Shown in pieces: positions 38,956 through 48,657 of a stretch of 64,000 nucleotides of DNA. The translations under genes and the position numbers were made by a program. The first letter of the stretch is position 1. Each line of letters starts with the position of its first letter. The notes beneath the pieces were generated by a model. It made no database searches. It saw nothing but the letters and a program-made list of their open reading frames with translations, and had not been told where the DNA came from. The stretch is from Vibrio sp. 10N (GTDB lineage Bacteria > Pseudomonadota > Gammaproteobacteria > Enterobacterales > Vibrionaceae), in assembly GCF_036245475.1 (NCBI RefSeq), contig NZ_BTPM01000001.1, positions 992,001-1,056,000 on the forward strand, written 5' to 3'.

Positions 38956-39459
38956 TTAAAGCTGAATGGACAAGGCGTCTTTTCTGTTTGCGGTGGTCAG
39001 TTGATTGTAGAGGATGTCCACTGTTGGTTTAGGCACTGACTTTTGACCAAGCTGACGTCGCGTATGACCTGAAAGGTTGTGATACACCTCTTCAGCAAGA
39101 CCATGAGTGTCAGTCGGGCTGTAGTTCAAAGGTTCTGGTGTGCTGTAGTGCTGAAGCTTCGCGCTGGAGAGGCCGCCATCATGAAATTGTTTAGCGATAG
39201 AGGCAGACACAGCGTAGTCATCAAGCTCACCTTGCAGCTTCTGAGCCGTTGGGACGTCAAAGCGTTTTCTTAATACCGCTTCATCCGTGATACTGGTATC
39301 GACATCCTCGGTGATGGCCGTTTCACGCGAGTCTTGGGAGAACATAGAGAGCATTAGAGCAAAGTCGGCACGTCTGCCTTGTTCTACGGCGCGATTCAGC
39401 GACGTACCACATTGCAGTTCGTTGATTAAATTTGCTTTGTCTAAGTGATGAATTTGCAT
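38956..39459 (-). CDS. VC2046/SO_2500 family protein of unknown function
   Basis: A 167-residue soluble protein starting MQIHHLDKANLINELQCGTS with a central LRKRFDVPTAQKLQGELDDY and a C-terminal GHTRRQLGQKSVPKPTVDIL. I recognise it mainly from position: in Vibrio cholerae the equivalent gene (VC2046) lies beside sodB (VC2045) and grxD (VC2044), the order seen here. No motif indicates an activity. Confidence 0.75.
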   Translation of the reverse strand: MQIHHLDKANLINELQCGTSLNRAVEQGRRADFALMLSMFSQDSRETAITEDVDTSITDEAVLRKRFDVPTAQKLQGELDDYAVSASIAKQFHDGGLSSAKLQHYSTPEPLNYSPTDTHGLAEEVYHNLSGHTRRQLGQKSVPKPTVDILYNQLTTANRKDALSIQL

Positions 39460-39520
39460 AAAGCCCTCTGGTTACAAAGACTTTATCGGCAAGAGAGTTG
39501 GGAGCTTTAGCCTAGAAATA

Positions 39521-39547
39521 AAAAAAGACCTGTCGAGACAGGCCTTT
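39521..39547 (-). terminator. Terminator of sodB
   Basis: On the minus strand AGGCCTGTC and GACAGGTCT form a stem (one G-T pair) followed by TTTTTT; 24 bases after the sodB stop. Confidence 0.88.
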
Positions 39548-39570
39548 AAGCGAAACTTGGGAAGCGCTAA

Positions 39571-40155
39571 TTACTTAGCTAGGTTTTCTTCTACGAATGC
39601 CCAGTTAACCAGTGCCCAGAAACCGTTCATGTAGTCTGGACGAACGTTACGGTAATCGATGTAGTAAGCGTGTTCCCATAGGTCTACTGTTAGTAGTGGA
39701 GTCACACCTTCTTCTGTTAGTGGAGTCGCTGCGTTAGACGTGTTAACGATGTCTAGAGAGCCGTCAGCTTTCTTAACAAGCCAAGTCCAAGAAGAACCGA
39801 AGTTGTTGATTGCTGAATCAGTGAACTTTGCTTTGAACTCTTCGAAAGAACCGAATGCTGCGTTGATTGCGTCCGCTACTGCACCTGTAGGTTCGCCGCC
39901 CGCGTTTGGCGCTAGACAGTGCCAGTAGAACGTGTGGTTCCAGATTTGAGCTGCGTTATTGAATACGCCACCAGAAGAGGTTTTAACGATCTCTTCTAGA
40001 GTTTTACCTTCAAACTCAGTACCAGGAATTAGGCCGTTTAGCTTAACCACGTATGTGTTGTGGTGCTTACCGTGGTGGAAATCTAGTGTCTCTGCTGAGA
40101 TGTGTGGTTCTAGAGCATCTTTCGCATAAGGAAGTGCTGGTAGTTCGAATGCCAT
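39571..40155 (-). CDS. sodB: Superoxide dismutase [Fe]
   Basis: Dismutes superoxide in the cytosol. 194 residues from the ATG at 40155 (GGAGAAG upstream), giving [20 protein letters not shown]; a frame five codons longer is an artefact. Metal ligands are the His in [11 protein letters not shown] (about 27), the His in NHTFYWH (about 74), and Asp and His in [13 protein letters not shown] (about 156-160). The Ala/Gln pattern (NNAAQIWNH) is that of iron rather than manganese enzymes. In enterobacteria and vibrios sodB is repressed by RyhB when iron is short; I did not verify the pairing. Confidence 0.97.
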   Translation of the reverse strand: MAFELPALPYAKDALEPHISAETLDFHHGKHHNTYVVKLNGLIPGTEFEGKTLEEIVKTSSGGVFNNAAQIWNHTFYWHCLAPNAGGEPTGAVADAINAAFGSFEEFKAKFTDSAINNFGSSWTWLVKKADGSLDIVNTSNAATPLTEEGVTPLLTVDLWEHAYYIDYRNVRPDYMNGFWALVNWAFVEENLAK

Positions 40156-40454
40156 TGCTCGCTTCTCCATTGATTATTAGCGGGTTTTTACCCTGATTGC
40201 TTCCAAGTATATTTATTGTTGAGTCATGTGATGACCGACTGCTTGCTATTTTAGCAAGTTTTTACTTTATTAAAAGAGTCCGTGATAAAATAATTGTGAT
40301 GATTTGTTTACATCACCTTTGTTTGCAAGGTATTTGGGTATACTACATCACAACCTAGTAACAAAGATATAACCACACTATTAATGTGCTTTTTATTCTG
40401 CGGCGATTCGCTAGAATGTGAACACATTCGCAGTACAAGTATTTCGAGGACGTA

Positions 40455-40793
40455 ATGGAAACGATCGACAAAATTAAGCAGCAAATCGAAGAGAACACGA
40501 TTCTTCTTTACATGAAAGGTTCACCTAAGCTACCAAGCTGTGGTTTCTCTTCTCAAGCAGCTCAGGCATTGATGGCATGTGGCGAAAAATTCGCTTATGT
40601 AGACATTCTACAAAACCCAGACATCCGCGCTGAACTTCCAAAATACGCACAATGGCCAACTTTCCCACAACTATGGGTTGAAGGTGAGCTAATTGGTGGC
40701 TGTGACATCATCGTGGAAATGTTCCAGAAGGGTGAGCTTCAACCAATCATTAAAGAAGCAGCAGCACGCAATGCAGAAGAGGGTGACGTTTAG
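40455..40793 (+). CDS. grxD: Monothiol glutaredoxin, Grx4 type
   Basis: Binds and transfers 2Fe-2S clusters as a glutathione-ligated dimer, partner of BolA-type proteins. 112 residues with the single-cysteine active site CGFS (about residue 30, in KLPSCGFSSQA), the WPTFPQLWV segment and the glutathione-contacting GGCDI (about 82). GAGG precedes the start by 6 bases. Divergent from sodB with a 299-base spacer, pairing two genes of iron and oxygen metabolism. Confidence 0.96.
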   Translation: METIDKIKQQIEENTILLYMKGSPKLPSCGFSSQAAQALMACGEKFAYVDILQNPDIRAELPKYAQWPTFPQLWVEGELIGGCDIIVEMFQKGELQPIIKEAAARNAEEGDV

Positions 40794-40824
40794 TCCTTTC
40801 ATTTGTTAAGCACGCTATGCTAGA

Positions 40825-40863
40825 CCTCTCTCGGCTGCTCAGTCACATCAGCGTCGAGAGAGG
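40825..40863 (+). other. Stem-loop after grxD
   Basis: CCTCTCTCGGCTG (40825-40837) pairs with CAGCGTCGAGAGAGG (40849-40863). No T run follows, so it may be a processing or attenuating structure rather than a rho-independent terminator. Confidence 0.45.
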
Positions 40864-41069
40864 GAAGCGAACCAAGTCACTTTCCCCCCTCTTTCATTTG
40901 GCTGTTGTCATCCTAGTCACGGCTTAACCCGCTCCAAGTCCATACCCTATTAGGGTGATACCACCATCCCCCTATCACAACTTACTCTTCTCGGCATTTT
41001 CATTTTCACCATCAATGTTACCGTTAGAAGACAATAACGATAAAAAATCACAAATCGAAAAGTGGTCTT

Positions 41070-42164
41070 ATGTTTGCATCAAAAAAACAAGTACAACAAC
41101 TTCAGCAGCAGTTGCAGTTAGAAACCGAACAGAAAGATGCCTTCGCTTGCCATCTAGCCCAATTGCAACAAGAACTTGCTGACAAAGAGCTGCAGATACA
41201 TCGTCTAGAGGCTCAGCTCGAGAGGCAAAAACAGCGCTCTCGACTGTTTTTAAGCAGCGTGACGTCACAGCTTGTCGGCGCCACTGCCAATATTGAGCAG
41301 GCCAATAACCAGTTGATTAACCAAAGCGACCAATTGCAGGCGAATCTGGGTGTGTTTGATAGCACTCAGCAGCAATTGGAAGAAATGTACCAATCTTTGG
41401 ATCAAGTGTCGCAATCGGCGATGGCGAGTAAAGAAACCGTCGCGGCGCTGCAAGTGCTGACGGGCGATATTACGCAATTTATTAGCATCATTCACCAGAT
41501 CTCAGAGCAAACCAACTTGCTTGCGCTAAATGCTGCCATTGAAGCGGCTCGAGCGGGTGAGCATGGCCGTGGATTTGCTGTGGTTGCAGATGAAGTGCGC
41601 TCATTGGCGGGGAGAGCGAACGAAGCAGCCAGTGAGATCTCGGGCTTAGTAGAGCGAATCGAAAGCAGTACCAATAAAGCGGGTGAAAATATTGAATTGG
41701 TGTCAGAGCAAGTAGCGGATGCTTCTACAGGTGCTTCAGATATTGTCCGTGATACTCAATCGATTTTGTCGCTATCTTCTGACACCGTTGATGTGATTTA
41801 CACCACCACCGTCGATATTTATGCCTCAAGCGCCATCGCGCAATACACCAATATGTGGGCGACAGCGCATTCTAAACTGATTGGTGCTGACTTTGATGCA
41901 TCACTGCTGACGTTAGGTGAACACGATACGATCTTTGGTCAGGTGATAGCTGGTCACGGGGAGACACAACAATTGGCCTCTGTGGGCGGGCCACTGGAAT
42001 ACTTTCATGTTAAGGCTAAGGCCTTGCACGATGGGCTGAGGTTGGTAGCTGAGGGCAATCAGGATGTTGAAATTGTCGAGCAAATGGATATCGCCTATCG
42101 CGATTTAGTGTCTTATATCGCGTTGGCACAAGACAAAGTGAAGACGTCTTACGAGCATAAGTAA
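41070..42164 (+). CDS. Soluble methyl-accepting chemotaxis-type protein with degenerate CZB-like tail
   Basis: A 364-residue cytosolic receptor-like protein with no membrane segment or HAMP. N-terminal coiled coil (about 5-60, very rich in Gln and Glu), then an MA signalling domain with the hairpin [20 protein letters not shown] and [16 protein letters not shown] (about 147-180). The C-terminal 110 residues ([14 protein letters not shown] ... [14 protein letters not shown]) resemble a CZB zinc-sensing domain in layout but lack the cysteine and one ligand histidine. It may join a chemoreceptor array or act as a scaffold. Ligand unknown. Confidence 0.8.
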   Translation: MFASKKQVQQLQQQLQLETEQKDAFACHLAQLQQELADKELQIHRLEAQLERQKQRSRLFLSSVTSQLVGATANIEQANNQLINQSDQLQANLGVFDSTQQQLEEMYQSLDQVSQSAMASKETVAALQVLTGDITQFISIIHQISEQTNLLALNAAIEAARAGEHGRGFAVVADEVRSLAGRANEAASEISGLVERIESSTNKAGENIELVSEQVADASTGASDIVRDTQSILSLSSDTVDVIYTTTVDIYASSAIAQYTNMWATAHSKLIGADFDASLLTLGEHDTIFGQVIAGHGETQQLASVGGPLEYFHVKAKALHDGLRLVAEGNQDVEIVEQMDIAYRDLVSYIALAQDKVKTSYEHK

Positions 42165-42169
42165 GGGAT

Positions 42170-42196
42170 AAAAAAAGGGAGTGACGAATCACTCCC
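42170..42196 (-). terminator. Terminator of the cysteine-synthase-like gene
   Basis: On the minus strand GGGAGTGA and TCACTCCC form an 8-bp stem with loop TTCG, then TTTTTTT. About 55 bases after the stop at 42251. Confidence 0.85.
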
Positions 42197-42250
42197 TGCC
42201 AACAGATTGTTGTTATTTTAAATATTCGTCATCAAGCCAAATGACAGCGG

Positions 42251-43318
42251 CTAGGCCAACTCACCGGTCGCTTCGAATGTTTCGAGCTTATCCAGGTATG
42301 GGCGCAGATCGCCAATATTGTTATTAATCCACTCGTGGTTGTAATAAGTATCTAGATAGCGCTCGCCACTGTCACACAGCAGAGTCACAATCGATCCCGT
42401 CTCACCACGTTTTTTCATTTCACTCGCGAGTTGCAGCACACCATAGAGGTTAGTACCCGTAGAAGCGCCGACTTTGCGACCCAAGGTTTTTTCTAGCCAA
42501 TGAATTGTTGCGATACTTGCCGCATCCGGAATAGTGCGCATTTCATCGACCACGCCCGGGATAAAACTTGGTTCAACACGTGGGCGACCAATGCCTTCAA
42601 TCTTACTGCCACAGTCACCAGTGATGTTGGCGTTGCCTGTCTTGAAGTAGTCATGGAACACTGAGTTTTCAGGGTCAACCACACACAGTTTGGTGTTGTG
42701 TTGCTGGTAACGGATAAAGCGTCCAATGGTTGCCGACGTGCCACCCGTACCCGGGCTCATCACGATCCAGCTTGGCACCGGATGATCTTCCATCTTCATT
42801 TGGCTGAAAATAGAGTTAGCAATGTTGTTGTTACCACGCCAGTCAGTTGCACGCTCAGCGTAAGTAAACTGATCCATGTAGTGACCGTCCAACTCTTCGG
42901 CCAGTCGACGTGACTCGGCATAGATTTGATCTGAGCGATCAACCAGGTGTGCTTTACCACCGTAAAACTCAATTTGTTCGATCTTTTTTCGCGCGGTGCA
43001 CTTTGGCATCACGGCAATAAACGGCAAACCAAGTAGGCGCGCAAAGTATGCTTCGGATACTGCGGTACTGCCAGAAGAAGATTCAATGACCGTTGTTTCT
43101 GGGCCAATCCAACCATTACAAATCGCATACAGAAACAGGGAGCGTGCTAAACGGTGCTTTAGTGAGCCTGTTGGATGCGTACTTTCGTCTTTCAGATAGA
43201 CATCAATCCCATCAATGCTTGGCAAATCCAGCTTGATTAGGTGTGTGTCAGCTGAGCGTTGAAAGTCAGCTTCAAGTTTACGAACAGCGTTATTAATCCA
43301 TTGATGGTCAGTACACAT
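42251..43318 (-). CDS. PLP-dependent cysteine synthase-family enzyme, probable cysteine desulfhydrase
   Basis: Fold-type II PLP enzyme of 355 residues. The PLP lysine is in [13 protein letters not shown] (about 53), the substrate loop SSSGSTA at about 81, and the phosphate-binding PGTGGTSAT at about 190. An ATG at 43318 with AGGA upstream is preferred to the GTG seven codons earlier. It is divergent from an Lrp/AsnC regulator, the arrangement of cysteine-catabolic enzymes controlled by a dedicated Lrp-like protein (DecR/YbaO type). I infer a sulfhydrolase (cysteine to pyruvate, sulfide and ammonia); true synthase activity cannot be excluded. Confidence 0.8.
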   Translation of the reverse strand: MCTDHQWINNAVRKLEADFQRSADTHLIKLDLPSIDGIDVYLKDESTHPTGSLKHRLARSLFLYAICNGWIGPETTVIESSSGSTAVSEAYFARLLGLPFIAVMPKCTARKKIEQIEFYGGKAHLVDRSDQIYAESRRLAEELDGHYMDQFTYAERATDWRGNNNIANSIFSQMKMEDHPVPSWIVMSPGTGGTSATIGRFIRYQQHNTKLCVVDPENSVFHDYFKTGNANITGDCGSKIEGIGRPRVEPSFIPGVVDEMRTIPDAASIATIHWLEKTLGRKVGASTGTNLYGVLQLASEMKKRGETGSIVTLLCDSGERYLDTYYNHEWINNNIGDLRPYLDKLETFEATGELA

Positions 43319-43441
43319 GGTGGCGGTTTCCTGCTTCACGATTTCGATGATGATAATTTACCTACTAACCGGGAGAAAAACTTTGCTATATTTACTTTGA
43401 TTTTGTTAATTGATAGAAAAATTTTCTACAATGGAGCGATT

Positions 43442-43903
43442 TTGGATATAGATAGTACAGATAAGAAGCTGTTGTCGCTGCTTCAGCAAGATGGCACGTT
43501 ATCGTTGAACGACCTTGCTGAAGCCGTAAACCTCACGACAACGCCGTGTTGGAAGCGCCTAAAGAAGCTTGAAGAGAGTGGTGTGATTGATAAGCGTGTC
43601 GCGCTTTTAAATCCGGAAACATTGGGGTTGTCGTTCACCGCGTTCGTGCAAATAAAGACGACGAATCACTCCCATGAATGGTATCAAGCGTTCGTCGAAA
43701 CGGTATCGCTATTCCCTGAAGTGATGGAGTTTTATCGTATGGCGGGAGAGTATGACTATATGATGAAAGTGCTCGTTAAAGACATGAAGTGTTTTGATGA
43801 GTTCTACAAGCGACTGGTGAACAGTATTGATGGGTTGTCTAACGTCACTTCAACGTTTGCCATGGAGCCATTGAAGTACACCACGGCATTACCCATCCGC
43901 TGA
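43442..43903 (+). CDS. Lrp/AsnC family transcriptional regulator
   Basis: A 153-residue regulator: N-terminal winged helix ([30 protein letters not shown], written here in two parts: [10 protein letters not shown] and [18 protein letters not shown]) and a C-terminal RAM ligand domain. The TTG start at 43442 has GGAG six bases upstream; a frame open to 43259 would overlap the divergent enzyme gene and is rejected. Probably controls the neighbour across a 123-base shared promoter, responding to cysteine or a related amino acid; inferred from family precedent. Confidence 0.88.
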   Translation: MDIDSTDKKLLSLLQQDGTLSLNDLAEAVNLTTTPCWKRLKKLEESGVIDKRVALLNPETLGLSFTAFVQIKTTNHSHEWYQAFVETVSLFPEVMEFYRMAGEYDYMMKVLVKDMKCFDEFYKRLVNSIDGLSNVTSTFAMEPLKYTTALPIR

Positions 43904-43974
43904 TTTACCAATATATTGATTTGGTGAGAGTTCTCAACTTGAGCTTGGTAGTCTTGCCAGCTCTGAGTAATCAC

Positions 43975-44035
43975 TCTATAACCTATAGACGGTCGAGCGT
44001 ACTTATAAGTAGTGGCGGCTCACCATATAGGGTGA
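43975..44035. promoter_or_regulatory. Palindromes in the promoter of the alcohol/aldehyde dehydrogenase operon
   Basis: TCTATA-ACC-TATAGA (43975-43989), ACTTATAAGT (44001-44010, perfect) and TCACC-ATATAG-GGTGA (44020-44035) follow one another in the 157 bases before the operon start. No regulator gene is adjacent. At least one is a plausible operator. Confidence 0.35.
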
Positions 44036-44060
44036 TTGGTAAAAACAAAGGAGTGTTTTT

Positions 44061-45236
44061 ATGTTGCATCAGGTGTTGGTCTCGGTAAAAAAACCGTTTA
44101 TCAAAATGGTGCCGGTTCCCGAGCCTCAGTGCATTGTTGGGAGTGGTAAAGTGCTGGATGTTGCAAGCTATTGCCGAGATCTTTCTGTGACGAAACCCTT
44201 TATCGTTACTGACAGCGTACTGCGTGGACTGGGATTGCTTGATGGTATGCTAGAGGCATTAAAACAAGCCAATATGCCGTTTACCGTGTTTGATGAAGTA
44301 CAGCCCGATCCTGACTATGCGACGGTTCGCGCTGGGGCAGAACGTTATCGTCACTCTGGCTGTGATGGCATCATTGCGTTTGGCGGTGGCTCGCCTATCG
44401 ATTGTGCTAAAGCCATTGCGGCAAGTGTAAAGACCAAGAAAGATGTCGCAAAGCTTCCTGGCTTGCTAAAAGTGCACCGCCCAATCATGCCGTTAATTGC
44501 GATTCCGACAACCTCGGGCACTGGCTCTGAAGGAACGGTCGCTGCGGTTGTCAGTGACATAGAGTCTAAAGCCAAACGAGCCATCACCGATCCGTTTTTG
44601 GTACCTAAGGCGGCGGTGCTAGATTCACAGATCATGCTAGGCCTTCCACCACAAATCACTGCAGAAACCGGTATAGATGCACTGACACATGCGATTGAAT
44701 CCTATCTGAGTCAATACGCAAACGCCAAAACTGAAACCTTGTCGCTAAACGCCATCAAAGCCATTTTTGAATACTTGCCGCGCGCATATCAAAATGGCCA
44801 AGACAGCGAAGCTAGAGAGAAAATGGCCGTGGCGAGTTTTGAAGCAGGCCTCGCGTTTACTCGAACGTATATCGGTTACGTGCATGCCATCGCCCATCAG
44901 CTTGGTGCGTTTTATCACGTACCTCATGGCAGAGCTAATGCCATGGTGTTGCCGCATGTGCTCAAGTTTATTGCACAAAGAGATAACCAAAGGCTGACAA
45001 TGCTGGCGCGCACCCTCGGTTATAAAAACAGTCAGGCATTCATTCAAGATGTCGAAGCGCTTTTGGATTTACTGAGCATTCCAAAACACATTACAGAGTT
45101 GAGAGCAGAGGACATTCCGGCCCTTGCCCAGCAAGCAATTAAAGAAGCCTTCGGAGAATACCCGGTTCCCGAAGAGATGAACGTTCATCAATGCCAACAA
45201 CTATTAAAAGCGTTACTTGTTAAAGGAGCACAATAA
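44061..45236 (+). CDS. Iron-containing alcohol dehydrogenase
   Basis: A 391-residue NAD(P)-dependent dehydrogenase of the group III family. GGGSPIDCAKAIA (about 112-124) binds the cofactor, TTSGTGSEGT is at about 155, and the metal site is formed by residues in DALTHAIESY (about 211), YVHAIAHQLG and VPHGRANA (about 273-300). AAAGGAG precedes the ATG. Its stop is immediately followed by the ATG of an aldehyde dehydrogenase gene, so the pair probably converts an alcohol to an acid, or the reverse, through an aldehyde. Substrate unknown. Confidence 0.92.
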   Translation: MLHQVLVSVKKPFIKMVPVPEPQCIVGSGKVLDVASYCRDLSVTKPFIVTDSVLRGLGLLDGMLEALKQANMPFTVFDEVQPDPDYATVRAGAERYRHSGCDGIIAFGGGSPIDCAKAIAASVKTKKDVAKLPGLLKVHRPIMPLIAIPTTSGTGSEGTVAAVVSDIESKAKRAITDPFLVPKAAVLDSQIMLGLPPQITAETGIDALTHAIESYLSQYANAKTETLSLNAIKAIFEYLPRAYQNGQDSEAREKMAVASFEAGLAFTRTYIGYVHAIAHQLGAFYHVPHGRANAMVLPHVLKFIAQRDNQRLTMLARTLGYKNSQAFIQDVEALLDLLSIPKHITELRAEDIPALAQQAIKEAFGEYPVPEEMNVHQCQQLLKALLVKGAQ

Positions 45237-46685
45237 ATGAGTATGGTTACCCTAAATGAACAGCAAATGAGTACACGACTGAAAGAGCAACAAGCAGCGT
45301 TTAAAGAAGCGCCGTTTATCAGCCGTGAGCTAAGAAGGGCGAACTTACTCAAGCTTGAAAAAGTACTGCGAGATAACCAAGAAGCCATTTGTGAGGCGAT
45401 TGGTAAAGACTTTGGTCACCGCTCATCCACAGAGACTGCGCTACTGGAGATCTTCTCATCTATTGAAGGCATTGTGGATGCGCGCAAACAACTGAAAAAG
45501 TGGATGCGAGAAAAAAAGCGTCACACCTCGATTTGGTTTTGGCCAGCAAAGAATAAAGTGGTGCCACAGCCGCTGGGTGTGGTCGGCATCATAGTGCCTT
45601 GGAACTATCCGCTTTATTTGGCTATAGGTCCAATGACGGCTGCGCTTGCTGCGGGCAACCGGGTGATGGTGAAAATGTCCGAAAACTCCAGACACCTATG
45701 CGAAACGCTCGCGCAGATTTTCGCAACGGCGTTTACTCAAGATGAAATCTGTTTTATCGCCGAAACCGGCGACACAGGGCAGGCATTCGCTAAGCTTGCA
45801 TTCGATCACCTTATCTTTACCGGATCCGGTGGGACGGGCCGTAAAGTGATGGCGGCGGCGGCGGAAAACCTAACACCAGTGACGCTTGAGCTTGGCGGTA
45901 AATCACCAACCATTATCGGTCCGGACTACGATGTCAAAAAAGCCATTAAACGTATTCTGGGAGGTAAGGTTTATAACGCAGGGCAAACGTGTGTTGCTCC
46001 CGATTATTTGTTGGTGCCAGAAGATAAGCTCAAACAAGTGGTGAAAGCCGCGAAATCGGTGATGAAAAGCCGCTTCAAAACCATAGACCATCCAGACTAC
46101 ACGGCCGTCATCGACACGGTCTCTTTTGAGCGTTTGCAACAAACTCTCGCTTTAGCGAAAGAGGGGCAGGGTGAGGTGATTAACCTGATTCCCGCGAGTG
46201 AACCCGACCCAGAAACACGTCGCTTCCCATTGCATTTGGTGGTGTCACCTGATGCCGATGAAGCGGTCATGACCCGTGAAATCTTTGGGCCTATTTTGCC
46301 GGTCATTACCTATAAGTCGATGGACGATGTGTATCACTTTATTGGTGAGCGCGATAGGCCGCTGGCACTGTACCTATTCTCTGATGACAAAGAGCTGCAA
46401 AATGCGGTGATGGAAAATACCATGTCCGGTGCATTTACCATTAATGAAGTGATGATGCATGTTGCCCAGCACGATTTGCCATTTGGCGGTGTTGGACCAA
46501 GTGGGATGGGACACTATCACGGCAGAGAGGGGTTTGAGACATTCTCGAAAATGCGCCCTGTGATGCAACAAGGTAAGTGGGCGGCAACGGGCGCGCTCTA
46601 TTCTCCATACTCAGGGTTTGCACGACGTGTGATTAACTATCTGATCAACCGTAAGTTCAGTAAATACCCGAATCCAAAGAAATAA
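45237..46685 (+). CDS. Aldehyde dehydrogenase, coniferyl-aldehyde dehydrogenase type
   Basis: A 482-residue NAD(P)-dependent aldehyde dehydrogenase. PWNYPLYLAIGPMTAALAAGN (shortened here to PWNYPLYLAIGPMTAALAAG) binds the cofactor (about 118-138); the catalytic Glu is in LELGGKSP (about 216) and the Cys in GQTCVAPDY (about 255). The C-terminus with a basic RRVINYLINRKF helix resembles the membrane-associated class 3/CALDH type. It starts directly after the stop of the alcohol dehydrogenase gene (TAAATG) with AAAGGAGC upstream, so the two are translationally linked. Likely acts on aliphatic or aromatic aldehydes. Confidence 0.92.
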   Translation: MSMVTLNEQQMSTRLKEQQAAFKEAPFISRELRRANLLKLEKVLRDNQEAICEAIGKDFGHRSSTETALLEIFSSIEGIVDARKQLKKWMREKKRHTSIWFWPAKNKVVPQPLGVVGIIVPWNYPLYLAIGPMTAALAAGNRVMVKMSENSRHLCETLAQIFATAFTQDEICFIAETGDTGQAFAKLAFDHLIFTGSGGTGRKVMAAAAENLTPVTLELGGKSPTIIGPDYDVKKAIKRILGGKVYNAGQTCVAPDYLLVPEDKLKQVVKAAKSVMKSRFKTIDHPDYTAVIDTVSFERLQQTLALAKEGQGEVINLIPASEPDPETRRFPLHLVVSPDADEAVMTREIFGPILPVITYKSMDDVYHFIGERDRPLALYLFSDDKELQNAVMENTMSGAFTINEVMMHVAQHDLPFGGVGPSGMGHYHGREGFETFSKMRPVMQQGKWAATGALYSPYSGFARRVINYLINRKFSKYPNPKK

Positions 46686-46709
46686 TCATCATATATTTCA
46701 GCCAATAAA

Positions 46710-46742
46710 AAGCGCCTTATCGAGTGAGTCGATAAGGCGCTT
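46710..46742. terminator. Bidirectional terminator after the aldehyde dehydrogenase and tesB genes
   Basis: AAGCGCCTTATCGA (46710-46723) and TCGATAAGGCGCTT (46729-46742) form a perfect 14-bp stem with a 5-base loop between the convergent stops at 46685 and 46750. The minus strand has TTTTTATTGG after the stem. Confidence 0.9.
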
Positions 46743-46749
46743 GTTAGTT

Positions 46750-47610
46750 TTAGTCGTTAAAGCGCAGCACGCCTTCTTGAATCGTCGAGGCGACGAGTTC
46801 ACCTTTCTGGTTAAAGATCTCGCCTCGAACTAGACCACGTGAGTTGCTCGCGTTCGGGCTTTCAATCGCATACAACAGCCACTCGTTAGTATTCACTGGA
46901 CGATGGAACCACATGGAGTGGTCAATCGTTGCCATTTGGAATTTAGGCGCGAAGATAGAGACGCCGTGAGGGTGCAGGGCGGTAGTGAGGAAGCGCCAGT
47001 CAGAAGCGTAACCAAGCACATATTGGTGAATGAGTTCATTGTTTGGAACCTCACCATTGGCACGGATCCAAAGATACTGCTTGGCCTCTATCTTCTCAGG
47101 TTTCAACGGGTTAACAACGTGCACCGGACGCACTTCAATCGCTTCTTCGCTGCAGAACACTTCACGGATTTGTTCTGGCAAGAAGTCAGCAATGCGCATC
47201 GCCAGTTCAGACTCAGAAGCGAAATTTTCCGGCCCCGCCACTTCAGGCATCGTACTTTGATGTTCAAAACCAGGGGCTTCGCAGTGATAGCTCGCGGTGA
47301 GATAGAAAATAGGGCGACCATTTTGAATCGCTTTGACGCGGCGGGTGCTAAAGCTGCGGCCATCTCTTAAATTCTCGACATCGTAGATGATAGGTTTTAG
47401 CGGATCACCTGGGTAGAGAAAGTAGCTGTGGAAGGAGTGCACGGTGCGGTCTTCCGCCACTGTATAACGCGCAGCAGACAGCGCCTGACCAATGACTTGG
47501 CCGCCGTAGACTTGAGGCAAGCCTAAATGCTGGCTTTGACCTCGAAATAGCCCTTGCTCTAGCTGCTCCAATTGCAGCAGATCGAGTAATTCAGTTAATG
47601 GTTTGCTCAT
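46750..47610 (-). CDS. tesB: Acyl-CoA thioesterase II
   Basis: Hydrolyses medium and long acyl-CoAs; double hot-dog fold, cytosolic tetramer. 286 residues, collinear with E. coli TesB ([19 protein letters not shown] near 22-40, [13 protein letters not shown] near 57, [11 protein letters not shown] near 178). The catalytic Asp is in GYASDWRFL (about 204) and [12 protein letters not shown] is at about 228. Next to ybaY and atl, the order found in enterobacteria. Confidence 0.95.
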   Translation of the reverse strand: MSKPLTELLDLLQLEQLEQGLFRGQSQHLGLPQVYGGQVIGQALSAARYTVAEDRTVHSFHSYFLYPGDPLKPIIYDVENLRDGRSFSTRRVKAIQNGRPIFYLTASYHCEAPGFEHQSTMPEVAGPENFASESELAMRIADFLPEQIREVFCSEEAIEVRPVHVVNPLKPEKIEAKQYLWIRANGEVPNNELIHQYVLGYASDWRFLTTALHPHGVSIFAPKFQMATIDHSMWFHRPVNTNEWLLYAIESPNASNSRGLVRGEIFNQKGELVASTIQEGVLRFND

Positions 47611-47832
47611 ATATCGGTCTTTTTCTGGTACGTAATGGGCAAAGTGTGGATTTTACTGATGGATTCGTCAAGGGATACGATGGTTTGTAGGAATTGAGTG
47701 GTTTTTTCCGCAAAATGACCGAGCTGAGGCATCGTAACTGTAGAATTCTGTTATCTTTATTGCATAACTTAGCGATGTGCTTTTAATAAAACTATCGCTA
47801 AAAGAGTTAATCGCCCCATCAAGTGAGGTTTC

Positions 47833-48285
47833 ATGAAACTATTAAAATTTGGCGCATTGGCGCTGATCCTTGGCTTAGCTGGCTGCCAAACTGCGCCGCA
47901 AACCGACACGAAAACTGAAAGCAAAGAAGTGGCTGCTGCGGAGCAAGAGACAATGGCATCAGTCAAAGGCACCATTGCTTACCGAGAAAGAATTGCATTA
48001 CCTGCTGATGCAGTAGTGACAGTGAAAATTCAAGACGTATCGCTGCAAGACGTGGCGGCGAAAGTTATCAGTGAGCAAACCTTCACAACGGATGGGGCTC
48101 AAGTACCGTTCGATTTTGAGCTCAGCTACGACACACAAGAGATCAATCCAAAGCATACTTACAGTGTGAGCGCACGAATCGAAGTGGAAGGTAAGCTGCG
48201 TTTTATTTCTGATACCTCTTACCCAGTGATTACCGATGCGAACAGCACTGAGCAAGTAAATTTGCTGCTGGTGGGCGTGAGATAA
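47833..48285 (+). CDS. ybaY: YbaY family lipoprotein
   Basis: A 150-residue lipoprotein. Signal peptide with lipobox GLAGC (Cys19), an acidic linker, then one beta-rich domain starting VKGTIAYRERIALPADAVVTV and ending with VNLLLVGVR. This is the family of E. coli YbaY, connected to glycogen-metabolism phenotypes but without a known activity. It lies between tesB and atl, as in E. coli. Convergent with atl. Confidence 0.9.
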   Translation: MKLLKFGALALILGLAGCQTAPQTDTKTESKEVAAAEQETMASVKGTIAYRERIALPADAVVTVKIQDVSLQDVAAKVISEQTFTTDGAQVPFDFELSYDTQEINPKHTYSVSARIEVEGKLRFISDTSYPVITDANSTEQVNLLLVGVR

Positions 48286-48295
48286 CGAACAAGCG

Positions 48296-48317
48296 TTGGC
48301 AGTCTTAGGGCTGCCAA
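48296..48317. terminator. Small hairpin between convergent ybaY and atl
   Basis: TTGGCAG (48296-48302) pairs with CTGCCAA (48311-48317). It overlaps the end of atl, and a weak CACTTTT lies downstream on the plus strand. Confidence 0.45.
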
Positions 48318-48607
48318 CCAAACACTTTTAAGCGTACTCGCCCCTTCACTGAAAACTCCACGCCTTCTTCCATTAATATCGATCTCTGTCTCAAAAACGC
48401 TTCTCCCTTAAGCGAGATTTCCCCTTTGCTATTAATCACTCGATGCCAAGGCAGCGAACTCCCCTGTGGCAAGTTACCAAGCGCTTTTCCAACATGTCTG
48501 GCATAACCGGGATAACCCGCCATTTTTGCAATTTGGCCGTAAGTAGCGACTTTCCCAAGAGGAATTTGGTGAATTACTGCAAAGATTTGCGCTTTGAATT
48601 GATCCAT
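48305..48607 (-). CDS. atl: Alkyltransferase-like protein (ATL)
   Basis: Binds O6-alkylguanine in DNA without repairing it and passes the lesion to nucleotide excision repair. 100 residues, as in E. coli YbaZ. It keeps the helix-turn-helix and arginine-finger region (IPLGKVATYGQIA, GYARHVGKAL) but the alkyl-acceptor motif PCHR of methyltransferases is PWHR (about residue 53), the hallmark of ATL proteins. The start lies in the 50-base spacer to the divergent membrane protein gene. Confidence 0.93.
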   Translation of the reverse strand: MDQFKAQIFAVIHQIPLGKVATYGQIAKMAGYPGYARHVGKALGNLPQGSSLPWHRVINSKGEISLKGEAFLRQRSILMEEGVEFSVKGRVRLKVFGWQP

Positions 48608-48657
48608 ACTGAAACTGTCCCAGTTTTATTTGCCACGGAAAGGTATGAGGGGGAGCT

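Noticed and set aside
40156..40454. Fur box between sodB and grxD
   Set aside because: No stretch resembles GATAATGATAATCATTATC well enough by eye.
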